Part shown: one piece after another, positions 53,328 to 61,298 of the stretch
Position numbering within the stretch: position 1 is the first letter of the stretch
How the letters are laid out: every line of letters begins with the position of its first letter
Source: Alteromonas sp. CI.11.F.A3
Lineage (GTDB): Bacteria > Pseudomonadota > Gammaproteobacteria > Enterobacterales > Alteromonadaceae
Assembly: GCF_032925565.1 (NCBI RefSeq)
Contig: NZ_CP136708.1
Span: 2,108,001-2,172,000, forward strand
Reading direction: 5' to 3'
Length of the DNA: 64,000 nt
The notes under the pieces: generated by a model
What the model saw: only the letters and a program-made list of their open reading frames with translations
Told to the model about the DNA's origin: nothing
Databases searched by the model: none
Translations under genes and position numbers: made by a program

Positions 53328-54173
53328 TTATTTACCGTCGACACTTTGAATAAACTGCTTATACAAGTCTTCTGAGGGCACTAACATCTTGTAATTTAGC
53401 AGGTGGTCTAATTCTGGGGAATCAACATGCTTACAGCGAGATAGCTCGTTTTCTGTCATACGTTGGCAGATAGAAACCGCCATAGAAGAGGATGGCCATA
53501 TTTCATCCATTCCCCCCGAATATAGCACAACATTACCGCGAATATTCTCAACTGCGATTGTCGCACTTCCGCCATCATTTCTATTTTCTAAAGATTGAGA
53601 ATATAGGTCTAACAATCCTTCAACAGGTCCAGTTGGGTTGAAGGCAACAAAGGGTAATTCCTTTTCGTTTTGACTCCAGCTGGAGCCAGGTACCGTCTGC
53701 CAATCAGCTAGAATACCCGCCCACACCACAGAACTGGGCGCAATGGCGATTACACGATCAAATACAGTGTCGCGGGACGCAAGCAGCAACGCCAACTCGG
53801 CGCCTTTAGACCAACCAACCAGCGTGATATGTTTTTGTGCGGGGTGTTTTTGTTGAAGCCACGCTGTTGCTTTTTCGAAATAGGCGAGAGGAATTTTCTC
53901 TAATTCTTTGGGAAGTGTAGCGGCTTTAAAATAAGCAACGGCTAATGTTGGGTGACCATTTTCGGCGATGACTTTGGCAAGCTTTGTGGGAATTCCGCCT
54001 TCTGAACCACCAAGCACAATAACCGGCTGCTTGTATGAATTGGCGGGTTGCTGATAATAGTGACCCACAATACCATCTTGCTCAACGCTAAGAATTTGAG
54101 GGGCTGCACTTGAAGTAAATACTGTCACGAACGAGAATAAAAATAGTAAATAATGCTTCATTTCCAATTTCAT
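53328..54173 (-). CDS. Exported alpha/beta hydrolase, BAAT C-terminal type
   Basis: A 281-residue alpha/beta hydrolase with a signal peptide (about 1-24). The nucleophile elbow GWSKGAELAL carries the catalytic Ser, with a later Asp in SGGMDEIWPS and His in ELDHLLNY. This resembles the C-terminal domain of acyl-CoA thioesterase/BAAT proteins. The N-terminal thioesterase domain of that family is absent. Periplasmic export argues against an acyl-CoA substrate; an ester or amide of environmental origin is more likely. The second Met at codon 5 may be the true start. Confidence 0.82.
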   Translation of the reverse strand: MKLEMKHYLLFLFSFVTVFTSSAAPQILSVEQDGIVGHYYQQPANSYKQPVIVLGGSEGGIPTKLAKVIAENGHPTLAVAYFKAATLPKELEKIPLAYFEKATAWLQQKHPAQKHITLVGWSKGAELALLLASRDTVFDRVIAIAPSSVVWAGILADWQTVPGSSWSQNEKELPFVAFNPTGPVEGLLDLYSQSLENRNDGGSATIAVENIRGNVVLYSGGMDEIWPSSSMAVSICQRMTENELSRCKHVDSPELDHLLNYKMLVPSEDLYKQFIQSVDGK

Positions 54174-54360
54174 ATTTTGCTTTACCCTTGATAGCTCTAA
54201 TGCTGAAAATACCCTTAAACCTTAAGCATTTTACAGAAGAATTAAAGGGTTATGATAAAGTAAATCAGCACGGCCTTTTAACAAAAAGGTTTTAGGAAAT
54301 GTTTCCGGCAAAACCCTGTCTCGTACTTTTTATATGCAATATATTTAGTGAATGCTGGCG

Positions 54361-54600
54361 CTACTCTGAGCCAAATATGCCACGAAAAAGGGCGGTAAAT
54401 ACACCTGACATACTGTCTTCTATGGCATCGGTTTCGGGTGAATTCTTTTTAGCGTGCATTACGTTTGATTCTTCTTGTTCTCTTTTTTCTGCGCTAGAAG
54501 ATGCCCCGTCAAGAAAATCACTCACCGTTTTGTTAGAGGTGGATGCGCACCCTGACGAAATGGCTGACGCTATCAAAACGGCGATTAATTTAGTTTTCAT
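54361..54600 (-). CDS. Small lipoprotein
   Basis: A 79-residue predicted lipoprotein. The hydrophobic segment AVLIASAISSGC gives a lipobox (Cys18), and a Ser/Glu-rich short tail ends in FRGIFGSE. Its start has AAGGGAATTAA upstream. A plus-strand frame over the same bases has no signal and is judged a shadow. Confidence 0.65.
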   Translation of the reverse strand: MKTKLIAVLIASAISSGCASTSNKTVSDFLDGASSSAEKREQEESNVMHAKKNSPETDAIEDSMSGVFTALFRGIFGSE

Positions 54601-54656
54601 TTAATTCCCTTATTTTGTAAGTATAAAGCGGCAAAATAGAAGCGCTATAATACGAA

Positions 54657-55097
54657 TCAGCGCCCATATTTGCACCCTAGCTTTAATGTTTCAATCTCAT
54701 TGTTATCTTCGCATTGGTTTATCTCAGCCAAACCAAGATCAATATGCGCCACTATATAACCGTACTCTTTTTTTGAGAGTAAGCCTTGTTTGAATTTTGC
54801 TTTGGCCACTGAATGATCCCATTTTTTGTCACAAGGTGGCTGCGGGATTGAGGTGTTTACGCCAATCAGGTATTCATTCTCATCATCGATAGCATAGCCT
54901 TTAGCAATAAAGTTTTTCGCGCACAAGCTAAGCGCATACTCCACAGCAAATTTATCTACGCTGGGCAAGCCAGTAAACGCTACATCACAGCCTAAATTGC
55001 GCTTGCCACTTTTGTCGGTGTAGTAGAGCTTACCCGTGGTACAGCCACCAATAAATATGAAAATGAGAACGATAAATATAAACTTCAAGTGTTCCAC
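54657..55097 (-). CDS. Lipoprotein of unknown function
   Basis: A 146-residue protein with an N-terminal hydrophobic segment and lipobox IGGC (Cys19), then a compact domain with five further cysteines. It has no recognised family. It is one of a run of small, leftward, low-G+C genes near the distal end of the integron, though no attC separates it from its neighbours. Confidence 0.65.
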   Translation of the reverse strand: MEHLKFIFIVLIFIFIGGCTTGKLYYTDKSGKRNLGCDVAFTGLPSVDKFAVEYALSLCAKNFIAKGYAIDDENEYLIGVNTSIPQPPCDKKWDHSVAKAKFKQGLLSKKEYGYIVAHIDLGLAEINQCEDNNEIETLKLGCKYGR

Positions 55098-55131
55098 TAG
55101 CCTTGTTTATCTAACTAATTCGCCAAGAATA

Positions 55132-55410
55132 TTAACGTGCAATACACTCGCTTTCCTTCAGCGCGATTATTTGTCTTAGGTACTCTGTTCTTTGTATTGC
55201 GGCATTTCCTGTTACAAAGATATTGGAAGCCAATAAAATGGCTAGATAACCATTACCAATAGGGGAGATAAACACGTTGTTGATGAGAATAAAAATTACA
55301 ACGAATAGAAACGCAAAACCGGGGACGTAGTAGGCACGAGAGAATTTTTTCTCTAAGTTCTGAATTTTAGTTATCTTTTGTAAAGCTAATTCAGCATCAA
55401 TATTGTCCAT
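55132..55410 (-). CDS. Small membrane protein, two helices
   Basis: A 92-residue protein. A cytoplasmic helix (about 1-25) precedes two membrane segments (about 28-47 and 53-70), and a basic, charged C-terminus follows. No family recognised. It lies 35 bases upstream of the lipoprotein gene on the same strand. Confidence 0.65.
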   Translation of the reverse strand: MDNIDAELALQKITKIQNLEKKFSRAYYVPGFAFLFVVIFILINNVFISPIGNGYLAILLASNIFVTGNAAIQRTEYLRQIIALKESECIAR

Positions 55411-55736
55411 CTTTTAATAGAACGTTCCTGATTAAATTAACGAGAAATATAACACCCAACTAGCGTTGAGTGGCTACAGCAGATTGTTACAAGACATTTC
55501 ACACACTGTTGATAGTTTCTTTTCCCAACTCTAAAACGTATTTTTTCTCTTAACTCATATTTTCAATTTACTCCAATCCTTGCATCAAAGCCTAACCAGT
55601 TATTAGAGCGCAACTACTTGTGGGCGCGATTAGGGGAGTCGGTAACAGGTAATTACTCCAGCTTGCGGAGCGGATATTTTTTATAGCCAATAGCAACTTA
55701 CTTTTAAATAAGCAGCTATCCTAGATAAACCCATTG
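55411..55736. other. Intergenic region (326 bp) with an attC-like relic
   Basis: No gene. The piece 55447-55492 looks like a collapsed attC site: it starts ATATAAC, continues with ACCC, and ends with GGCTACAGCAGATTGTTA, close to the right arm of the intact sites near 60.7 and 63.2 kb. The hairpin arms are missing. Confidence 0.45.
55447..55492 (-). repeat. Degenerate attC relic
   Basis: About 46 bases. The left end resembles ATATAACACCC and the right end GACTACAGTGGATTGTTA of full sites, but about 65 internal bases are lost. It is probably an old cassette junction. Confidence 0.4.
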
Positions 55737-56195
55737 TCATGCAACTACGCCAAAGATTCGACCTACAACTGCTGTTAATGCCATTGCAAGCGCCCCCCAG
55801 AATGTCACTCTGATTGCACCTACTGTAATAGATGCTCCGCCAACACGTGCGGCAGTAGCACCCAGAGCGGCATTAAGGCCTCTTCCTTCGTATATCTTTG
55901 CAAGTTCTTCTATTTCAGACTCGAAATTCTGTTCCAGCGATTTTTTTTCAATGGCGAGGTCGGCGTTTTCAGTATCTGACTGAGAACTAACCGAAACATA
56001 TTCACCAGCAGCCATAGACATAGCCCCAGCCACTAAACCTGCAGCACCTGCGAGAAGAATCCCATCATGAGAAGTGCTAGCAGCTGCAACGCCAATAATA
56101 AGGCTTGCAGTAGATACAATTCCGTCATTTGCACCAAGTACTGCTGCACGTAACCAACCTACGCGTTGTGAGCGATGTATTTCACTATGAGTCAT
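55737..56195 (-). CDS. VIT-family protein, internally deleted
   Basis: A 152-residue protein of the VIT/CCC1 ferrous-iron/manganese transporter type. The N-terminus is typical (GWLRAAVLGANDGIVST, then GAMSMAAGEYVSVSSQSDTE), and the C-terminus ends in the usual RVTFWGALAMALTA ... GRIFGV. Family members run to about 230 residues. Here the region after YEGRGL (about residue 107) jumps straight to the last two helices, so about 80 residues are missing in frame, including the cytoplasmic metal-binding segment and one or two helices. The frame is intact, yet transport is doubtful. Confidence 0.8.
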   Translation of the reverse strand: MTHSEIHRSQRVGWLRAAVLGANDGIVSTASLIIGVAAASTSHDGILLAGAAGLVAGAMSMAAGEYVSVSSQSDTENADLAIEKKSLEQNFESEIEELAKIYEGRGLNAALGATAARVGGASITVGAIRVTFWGALAMALTAVVGRIFGVVA

Positions 56196-56258
56196 ATATT
56201 TTCTCGATGAATCTTTTTACGGATATCGATTAAACAGCAGGCTAAGACATGCAAACCT

Positions 56259-56561
56259 CTAATCACCATCCGAGCTAATATCTGTATTTCCTGGTGAATT
56301 AACCAAAAGTCCTTTTTCTGGGATATCAGTGTTTAACCCTTTAATTATTCCAAAACCAATTATTGGGCCTATGATCGGAACTAACAAAACCAAAGGCTTA
56401 TGAGCTTTTAATTCACTAATTTTCTGTGCTGTGAATTTGTTTTTCTTTTTATGTTGTAGATTGGATATTACTTTTGAAAATTGAAATAATATCGAGCTTG
56501 CTAGAGCAATGTGCACTAAAAAAACGATTGCTAAAGTTATGACAAAGTTCAAACCATTCAT
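56259..56561 (-). CDS. Small membrane protein, two helices
   Basis: A 100-residue protein with an N-terminal membrane helix (about 5-30), a basic loop (HKKKNKFTAQK) and a second helix (about 56-74), then a polar tail. No family recognised. A truncated attC-like stretch begins right at its start codon on the right, marking it as the last sequence before the recognisable array. Confidence 0.6.
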   Translation of the reverse strand: MNGLNFVITLAIVFLVHIALASSILFQFSKVISNLQHKKKNKFTAQKISELKAHKPLVLLVPIIGPIIGFGIIKGLNTDIPEKGLLVNSPGNTDISSDGD

Positions 56562-56612
56562 TGCATATAGCCTTCAGCGGCCGAAGTGAGTGTGTTGATT
56601 GGGTTGTTATGT
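56562..56612 (-). repeat. Truncated attC site
   Basis: The right portion (GCGGCCGAAGTGAGTG ... GGGTTGTTATGT) is recognisable, but the long hairpin arms are gone. It belongs to the last, leftmost recognisable cassette. Confidence 0.6.
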
Positions 56613-56696
56613 GCGTACAATTTTAAACCTTTTACAAACCCACTTTATAATAAAAATAATCCTAGCTACAAAGTGGATGGTATTTGTTTTAAGTCA

Positions 56697-56885
56697 TTAT
56701 TTATTTGCCCATCGGTAACAATAAAACCACCCGACGGGTGGAATCAAGAAGTTGAGCAAGACGGCGTAAATGGCAACCAACCCGATATTGTCAGCCTTTC
56801 CTTTAGCAAATTTGATGGTAAAGAAAATTACAACTAACGCGAGAATGAATAGTGCTTGTCCCCAAAACGTTGCATTTAGATTCAT
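56697..56885 (-). CDS. Integron cassette: 62-residue membrane protein
   Basis: A short two-helix membrane protein (helices about 8-26 and 36-55) with a basic linker. The start at 56885 has AAGGATTTTT directly upstream; longer frames run into the attC site. No family recognised. Confidence 0.7.
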   Translation of the reverse strand: MNLNATFWGQALFILALVVIFFTIKFAKGKADNIGLVAIYAVLLNFLIPPVGWFYCYRWANK

Positions 56886-56917
56886 AAAAATCCTTATTGA
56901 TGAAGTTCCCAAGAAGC

Positions 56918-57032
56918 ATATAACTTTTAAATAAGGGGCGTAGACGTGTGGGCTAAAATCCGAACGAAGTGAGCAGCCCACATGTTTGCGTCCCAGCCCG
57001 AGCTGCGGGCGAACTTAAATTTTTTGTTATGT
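56918..57032 (-). repeat. attC site
   Basis: About 115 bp, ending GTTATGT. Hairpin arms GTGTGGGCTAAAATCC and GAGCAGCCCACATG; belongs to the COG3904-like lipoprotein cassette, whose stop lies in its right end. Confidence 0.88.
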
Positions 57033-57761
57033 TTCAAACCTATGAAGCATAAATGAATAATTCCCTTTTAATGTAATCCGTTTTATCGCGTTGCGAGCTT
57101 TAGGCTGATATTCGCGCCAATTCCAATGATTGTCTATGAGAATAATTTTCGATATGCCAAATCGTTCTAAATCATCTAAGCTGTAATCCCATCCTATTAA
57201 ATCATTGCCAAAAAGAGATGTTAATTTATCCCACATGGTCATTTCATTTTGTCCGTACACAGTAATAAGATTATCGACTCCTATTCTATGATAAAAAGCA
57301 GCTTCTCTTTTTCTCATTTTGGGTAAATAGCTAGAATAAAATGATTCGTCAGAATCTGTGGTATCCCACTGTTTCTGCCAAGCACTTCCGTGCCACATTA
57401 AAATTGTGTCTTTATGCAAGTATTTAATATTACCTGCGGGTAAAACATAGTTTGCACACGAGGATAAACAGAGATTTTTTATTTCTATATTTAGCTTATT
57501 GCTGTGTATCCACTCACCGAGGTCCATCCCTGCACTAATTTCTCCACCTGAACTTGAAATAATAAGTATTTTTGGCTTTTCCTTTGACTTTTCAAATGCT
57601 TGAAAAATCGCTAAGTTCGAAGACTTAGTTATCGACCCTTCGTATACTAAAACGTCATTTTGGATGCCTACAAAGAAATTGCTTTCTACATCATTTTTTT
57701 CAGCGTCCAACGACGTGCAGGCTACACTCCCTAAAAGAACAAAAATAAAGAGAAATTTCAT
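57027..57761 (-). CDS. Integron cassette: ClpP/COG3904-like lipoprotein
   Basis: A 244-residue predicted lipoprotein (lipobox ending at Cys15). The core has a ClpP/crotonase-like pattern: a strand and turn LIISSSGGEISAG (about 67-77), then NLCLSSCANYVLPAG (about 96-110), and an MWHGSAW segment. This is the layout of COG3904, predicted periplasmic proteins with a Ser protease-like fold. A serine of LSSC is the candidate nucleophile, but the catalytic set is not certain. Its stop codon sits in the attC site to the left. Confidence 0.75.
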   Translation of the reverse strand: MKFLFIFVLLGSVACTSLDAEKNDVESNFFVGIQNDVLVYEGSITKSSNLAIFQAFEKSKEKPKILIISSSGGEISAGMDLGEWIHSNKLNIEIKNLCLSSCANYVLPAGNIKYLHKDTILMWHGSAWQKQWDTTDSDESFYSSYLPKMRKREAAFYHRIGVDNLITVYGQNEMTMWDKLTSLFGNDLIGWDYSLDDLERFGISKIILIDNHWNWREYQPKARNAIKRITLKGNYSFMLHRFET

Positions 57762-57777
57762 CTGACATCCACTTGAA

Positions 57778-57882
57778 ACATAACACTAAGTTTTGGGGAG
57801 CAGGCACGGGGTTATAATCGCGAAGCGGCCCCGTGTTTGCGTCCCAGCGAACGAAGTGAGTGACAATAGCGTTTTGTTATAC
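57778..57882 (-). repeat. attC site
   Basis: About 105 bp, beginning ACATAAC and ending GTTATAC, with a GC-rich hairpin centre (GGGGTTATAATCGCGAAGCGG). Belongs to the zinc-ribbon cassette, whose stop is about 10 bases to its right. Confidence 0.88.
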
Positions 57883-57891
57883 GCAATGATA

Positions 57892-58395
57892 CTACCAACC
57901 ATTGGTAATATATGAAGCAAGGTCAAAAAGTGCGTCTACCTTGTCGCTTCGTCTATGCCAGTTGTCATGTTTATGAGGAAGACCTTTAACTTCGATTCTC
58001 TCGTGTTCTTTCATCAACTCGTGACGAAGAATTGCTCGATCCTTTTCGCTGAGCATCAAAGACTGCAACTTTTCAAGTTCGCCAGTATCCAGCCATATTG
58101 CACCACAACCTGGGCATTCATCTATTTCAACAGCATGTAATGGACTATAGAAACGTCGTAGCATTACTGTGTCTGAGCACACAGGGCAACTTACTCTTTG
58201 CGTAAGATCAGCTACTTCATTATGGAATTGACTTAAATGGTTAGCTAAAGCCTTTCCTCGTTTGTCGCTCGGGCATTCAAAATTTTTGAGAGTTTGATTT
58301 TCTAAAAGTACACCGCCACAAGCTTCACTTACATATACGGATACCCTGCCAACATTGACTTTTTTAAGAGGTGTTTTCGTTCTAGGGCAATACAT
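57892..58395 (-). CDS. Integron cassette: TFIIB-type zinc-ribbon protein
   Basis: A 167-residue protein. An N-terminal single-Cys motif MYCPRT is a degraded first ribbon. The second ribbon is complete: CPVCSDTVMLRR, then ECPGCGAIWLDTGELEKL. This is the zf-TFIIB (PF13453) signature. A helical, charged C-terminal region follows. Such proteins are common in bacteria but uncharacterised; nucleic-acid binding is a guess. Confidence 0.85.
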   Translation of the reverse strand: MYCPRTKTPLKKVNVGRVSVYVSEACGGVLLENQTLKNFECPSDKRGKALANHLSQFHNEVADLTQRVSCPVCSDTVMLRRFYSPLHAVEIDECPGCGAIWLDTGELEKLQSLMLSEKDRAILRHELMKEHERIEVKGLPHKHDNWHRRSDKVDALFDLASYITNGW

Positions 58396-58417
58396 AATTT
58401 ATAAACATCCTTATTGC

Positions 58418-58525
58418 AACTAACACCCCAATAACTGGTAATTTCTTGCTGGCGAAAATGGCGCTGCCGCCAGCGAGGAATTGTCCGAGCACGCCGAGCG
58501 TGCGTTGTTTATTGGCTTGTTAGGC
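58418..58525 (-). repeat. attC site
   Basis: About 108 bp, ending GTTAGGC, with left end AACTAAC. It diverges from its neighbours, with arms GCTGGCGAAAATGGCG and CTGCCGCCAGC. Confidence 0.8.
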
Positions 58526-58852
58526 ATCATTGAGCCTTCGTTTTACAAGGGGGCCAACTAACGTGAGTAAGCTGTAAATAGCTAAACTAAATACACCCAC
58601 CAGTATAAGAGGACCGCTAGATAAGAAAACTAGCATATAAAGAAACTGACCAACAATAGTACCAACATAGATGCTAGCTAACGAAGCGGTTTTAGGGATA
58701 GCAGCTATAAAACCCATGATGATCAAAGATACTGAATAGAATAGAGGGAAAGCATCCCAAGGCTCTACTTCGCCAGTTATATAAGGAGACAAGAACCAAA
58801 CAATTGCGCCTAAAAGTGCTGCAAATATTGCATTTGAAGTAAAATTTTTCAT
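58520..58852 (-). CDS. Integron cassette: membrane protein, four helices
   Basis: A 110-residue hydrophobic protein with four predicted membrane segments (about 6-22, 30-50, 55-78 and 82-103). GGAAGGAAC precedes the chosen ATG; a longer frame reads through the neighbouring attC and is unlikely. No family recognised; small membrane proteins are typical of cassette pools. Confidence 0.75.
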   Translation of the reverse strand: MKNFTSNAIFAALLGAIVWFLSPYITGEVEPWDAFPLFYSVSLIIMGFIAAIPKTASLASIYVGTIVGQFLYMLVFLSSGPLILVGVFSLAIYSLLTLVGPLVKRRLNDA

Positions 58853-58867
58853 TGTTCCTTCCATGGT

Positions 58868-59014
58868 GCCTAATTTTAAGCTAACGGGCAGTGACGGAAT
58901 GGCACAATATGCGAAGCATGCCATTTTGCACCTACCTGATATTTGGTTAGGTGTCTACTTTATAGGGGGAGCTCTCCAGCGAGCCCGCGAGCGAGTTAAT
59001 GCGTTTGTTATATT
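58868..59014 (-). repeat. Composite or diverged attC site
   Basis: Right end resembles a normal site (ATATAAC after GTTATAT, then AACTCGCTCGCGGGCTCGCTGG). The left part ends in GCCTAAT with its own short hairpin AATGGCA/TGCCATT and an internal GTTAGGT. It may be two sites fused by recombination or decay. Confidence 0.6.
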
Positions 59015-59429
59015 TTTTTGCCCTCAACTTTTCAACGAACTGCTCTGTAAATCGAAACCTGCGAACATTTTTCCCGGGCTCCGAATTTTCCGTTACAAAG
59101 CCATGAGACTCTAAGATTGCCACTTGATTTTCCAGACTTGAATGTTTATCAATGTAATAAACAAGATAAGGGGCATCGAAGTTGAACATCCATGAGCTGT
59201 CTAGTAGATAAAAATTCCGGTGATGTATTAAATCTGGATTTTCTAAATCTTCTTTCATCTCTTTCAGTAGTGGAAGGTGCTGGTTCCAAATGTTTTCGAA
59301 AAGAGATGCATCTTGTTTGTTCTTTTCTTTATTTCGTCTCTTATCGGTATATTTATCGGCAAAGTATGTGCCTCCTGCGCCTGTTGCTACACCTATTAGA
59401 AAAGCAACTCCAGTTGTAACTATGTCCAT
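58947..59429 (-). CDS. Integron cassette: membrane-anchored protein
   Basis: A protein of about 160 residues with one N-terminal helix (about 5-22), a basic stretch (DKRRNKEKNK), and a soluble helical region ending with a winged-helix-like FRFTEQFVEKLRAK. The start used follows GGTGACAATT; a GTG three codons upstream is the alternative. The last ~23 residues are encoded by the attC site, so the tail is probably accidental. Confidence 0.65.
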   Translation of the reverse strand: MDIVTTGVAFLIGVATGAGGTYFADKYTDKRRNKEKNKQDASLFENIWNQHLPLLKEMKEDLENPDLIHHRNFYLLDSSWMFNFDAPYLVYYIDKHSSLENQVAILESHGFVTENSEPGKNVRRFRFTEQFVEKLRAKKYNKRINSLAGSLESSPYKVDT

Positions 59430-59445
59430 AATTGTCACCGAAAAA

Positions 59446-59552
59446 TATAACTTCTAGATAAGGGGCGCAGGCATGTGGGGCATAATGGCGAAGCCGCCCC
59501 ACGTGTCTGCGTCCCAGCGAACGAAGTGAGTGAGTTGATTGTGTTGTTAGGC
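59446..59552 (-). repeat. attC site
   Basis: About 107 bp, beginning ATATAAC and ending GTTAGGC. It carries the array-typical arms GGGGCATAATGGCGAAGCCG and GCCCCACGTG. Confidence 0.9.
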
Positions 59553-59570
59553 TTTGCCACTTTAGCTTAT

Positions 59571-59954
59571 TTAAACCTCATGTTGCATAAGCGCCCAATT
59601 TTTATCTTGGTTTTCCATAACGAAACACAATGGTTCCATTTTTTGATTACCTGTAGAGTATGTTGTTACAAAAACACAACCGCCGGACTCTCTAGCTATA
59701 ACACCTGTGACAAGTGAGTTAGCACCTTCAATTCCATACATGCCAATCTTTTTACGAAAATCTTTTGCAATTTTCTTTATAGTTTTTGACTTTGGTGCGT
59801 TGAAATACCAAAAATGCCAAGAGCTCCATCGAATCATAATGCATTTATACTTCTCGTGTTCTTCTTGATTTAGTAGCCGCGCTACAGAATATAAAGACCC
59901 TTGTGGTGTGAAGGATAAAAACTCTTGAATGAACCTAGAAATTTCCTTTTCCAT
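59571..59954 (-). CDS. Integron cassette: hypothetical protein (127 aa)
   Basis: A 127-residue soluble protein rich in aromatic residues (RWSSWHFWYF). No signal peptide or membrane helix, no family recognised. Its stop lies about 20 bases to the right of its attC. Start preceded by AAAATTTCC-like sequence on the coding strand, with no strong ribosome binding site. Confidence 0.65.
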   Translation of the reverse strand: MEKEISRFIQEFLSFTPQGSLYSVARLLNQEEHEKYKCIMIRWSSWHFWYFNAPKSKTIKKIAKDFRKKIGMYGIEGANSLVTGVIARESGGCVFVTTYSTGNQKMEPLCFVMENQDKNWALMQHEV

Positions 59955-59980
59955 TATAAAACCAGTTGCCTATGTGAGAA

Positions 59981-60088
59981 GCCTAACACCTCGCATAACG
60001 GGCACTAACATGGCGCGCATAATAGCCGAAGGCGCGCCGTGTTAGTGTCCCAGCGAACGAAGTGAGCATGTTTATGCGTTTGTTAGGC
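59981..60088 (-). repeat. attC site
   Basis: About 108 bp, beginning GCCTAAC and ending GTTAGGC. Its hairpin arms (GGCGCGC/GCGCGCC) differ from most of the array. Confidence 0.9.
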
Positions 60089-60604
60089 CTTGTCAAAACG
60101 AAGCCACTGAGTTTCTGTGCCTGCTATTGGAACAAAGAACAGTGTTCCAATAGCCCCCTTTTTCTTTGACACAATCAATGAGTCTGATTTGAAGTATAAT
60201 GTAAACTCCCACCATTCTTTTGCTATGGCACCGCCGCTGTTAACAACTGAACTGCGAGCTACAACAAAACCACCATTTTCACACCCTTTGAATTCGGATG
60301 TATTTATACTAAGTGTTTCAACTATTTCGGAATCTAAAAGTAAATCAATGCTTATAGTGCTTGCGGAAGCGACAATCGATACTCTTAACTGATCTGCGAG
60401 ATGACTATATTGAGCATCGGGGACGAGCATTGCTGATAACTTATCATCTCCATACTCAGAAGAGCGTAAACCCTTGTTGCTCACCAATATGGTTTCGTCT
60501 GAACAGTCAGAAAGCAGAGTCCCCCACTCACTAGGATAATCGTCTCTCATTGAACATGAGCCAAGAAATAGAGAAAATAAAATGATCGTCACTGACTTCA
60601 TCAA
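60083..60604 (-). CDS. Integron cassette: lipoprotein (173 aa)
   Basis: A 173-residue predicted lipoprotein with lipobox FLGSC (Cys17). The mature part is beta-rich and ends EWWEFTLYFKSDSL ... RFDKA. No family recognised. Its stop codon is inside the adjacent attC. Confidence 0.72.
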   Translation of the reverse strand: MMKSVTIILFSLFLGSCSMRDDYPSEWGTLLSDCSDETILVSNKGLRSSEYGDDKLSAMLVPDAQYSHLADQLRVSIVASASTISIDLLLDSEIVETLSINTSEFKGCENGGFVVARSSVVNSGGAIAKEWWEFTLYFKSDSLIVSKKKGAIGTLFFVPIAGTETQWLRFDKA

Positions 60605-60609
60605 AATAG

Positions 60610-60723
60610 GCCTAACACCCCACTTAGGGGCAAATACACGTAGGCTAAAATTGGAGCGAAGCGACTGAGCCTACGTGTATTTGTCCCAGCCCGCTTGCGG
60701 GCGACTACAGTGGATTGTTATGC
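60610..60723 (-). repeat. attC site
   Basis: About 114 bp, beginning GCCTAAC and ending GTTATGC. Arms ACACGTAGGCTAAAATTGG and GAGCCTACGTGT, of the longer version. Confidence 0.9.
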
Positions 60724-61166
60724 CTTTTTACACCAAAAAAGCTCCAGATTGAGAATGCGACAACAACCATAAAGAGTAACGCCCCTGCTGAAGTTGATTT
60801 ACCCACAAATTCATTTTGTGAATAAATCTGACTACCGTTTATAGATACCTCTATTACTTTGCCAGAAGTTGGTGAATCTTTGAAATAGCTAAAGGATACG
60901 GATTTACCGATTATTGTGCTTTCTTTCTTCCCAGAGCATCCTGTCCGATAGGCAAATTCTTTAATAACATGAAATTTTGTCTCATCGCCTTTAACTTGAA
61001 AAAATGGCCTTGCGTATTTATCGGTAGGACATTCGGCATAATCAATGCGCTGTGCTAAAAGTGACTCTATTGGTTTCTGTACGGGATCACCGTACATCAT
61101 TTTTACGGAAAGAACTCCGAGCAAAACTAAAAAGACAACTTTAAAAATGAGAACTAATTTTTTCAT
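60705..61166 (-). CDS. Integron cassette: membrane protein, two helices
   Basis: A 153-residue protein with helices at about 4-22 and 126-146 enclosing an extracytoplasmic domain with two cysteines (about 48 and 77). The last codons and the TAG stop are encoded inside the attC site, so the tail reflects its current junction. No family recognised. Confidence 0.7.
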   Translation of the reverse strand: MKKLVLIFKVVFLVLLGVLSVKMMYGDPVQKPIESLLAQRIDYAECPTDKYARPFFQVKGDETKFHVIKEFAYRTGCSGKKESTIIGKSVSFSYFKDSPTSGKVIEVSINGSQIYSQNEFVGKSTSAGALLFMVVVAFSIWSFFGVKRHNNPL

Positions 61167-61175
61167 TTACCTGAG

Positions 61176-61283
61176 GCATAACTTTTAAATAAGGGGCGCA
61201 GACATGTTGGGCATAATGGCGAAGCCGCCCCGCGTGTTTGCGTCCCAGCGAACGAAGTGAGTGACTTGATTTTTTTGTTATGT
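61176..61283 (-). repeat. attC site
   Basis: About 108 bp, GCATAAC to GTTATGT, near-identical to the sites at 61.6 and 63.8 kb. Confidence 0.92.
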
Positions 61284-61298
61284 TCTAAGCCACTGAGA

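Noticed and set aside
54299..54604. 101-codon plus-strand frame
   Set aside because: It lies opposite a lipoprotein gene that has a signal sequence, lipobox and ribosome binding site.
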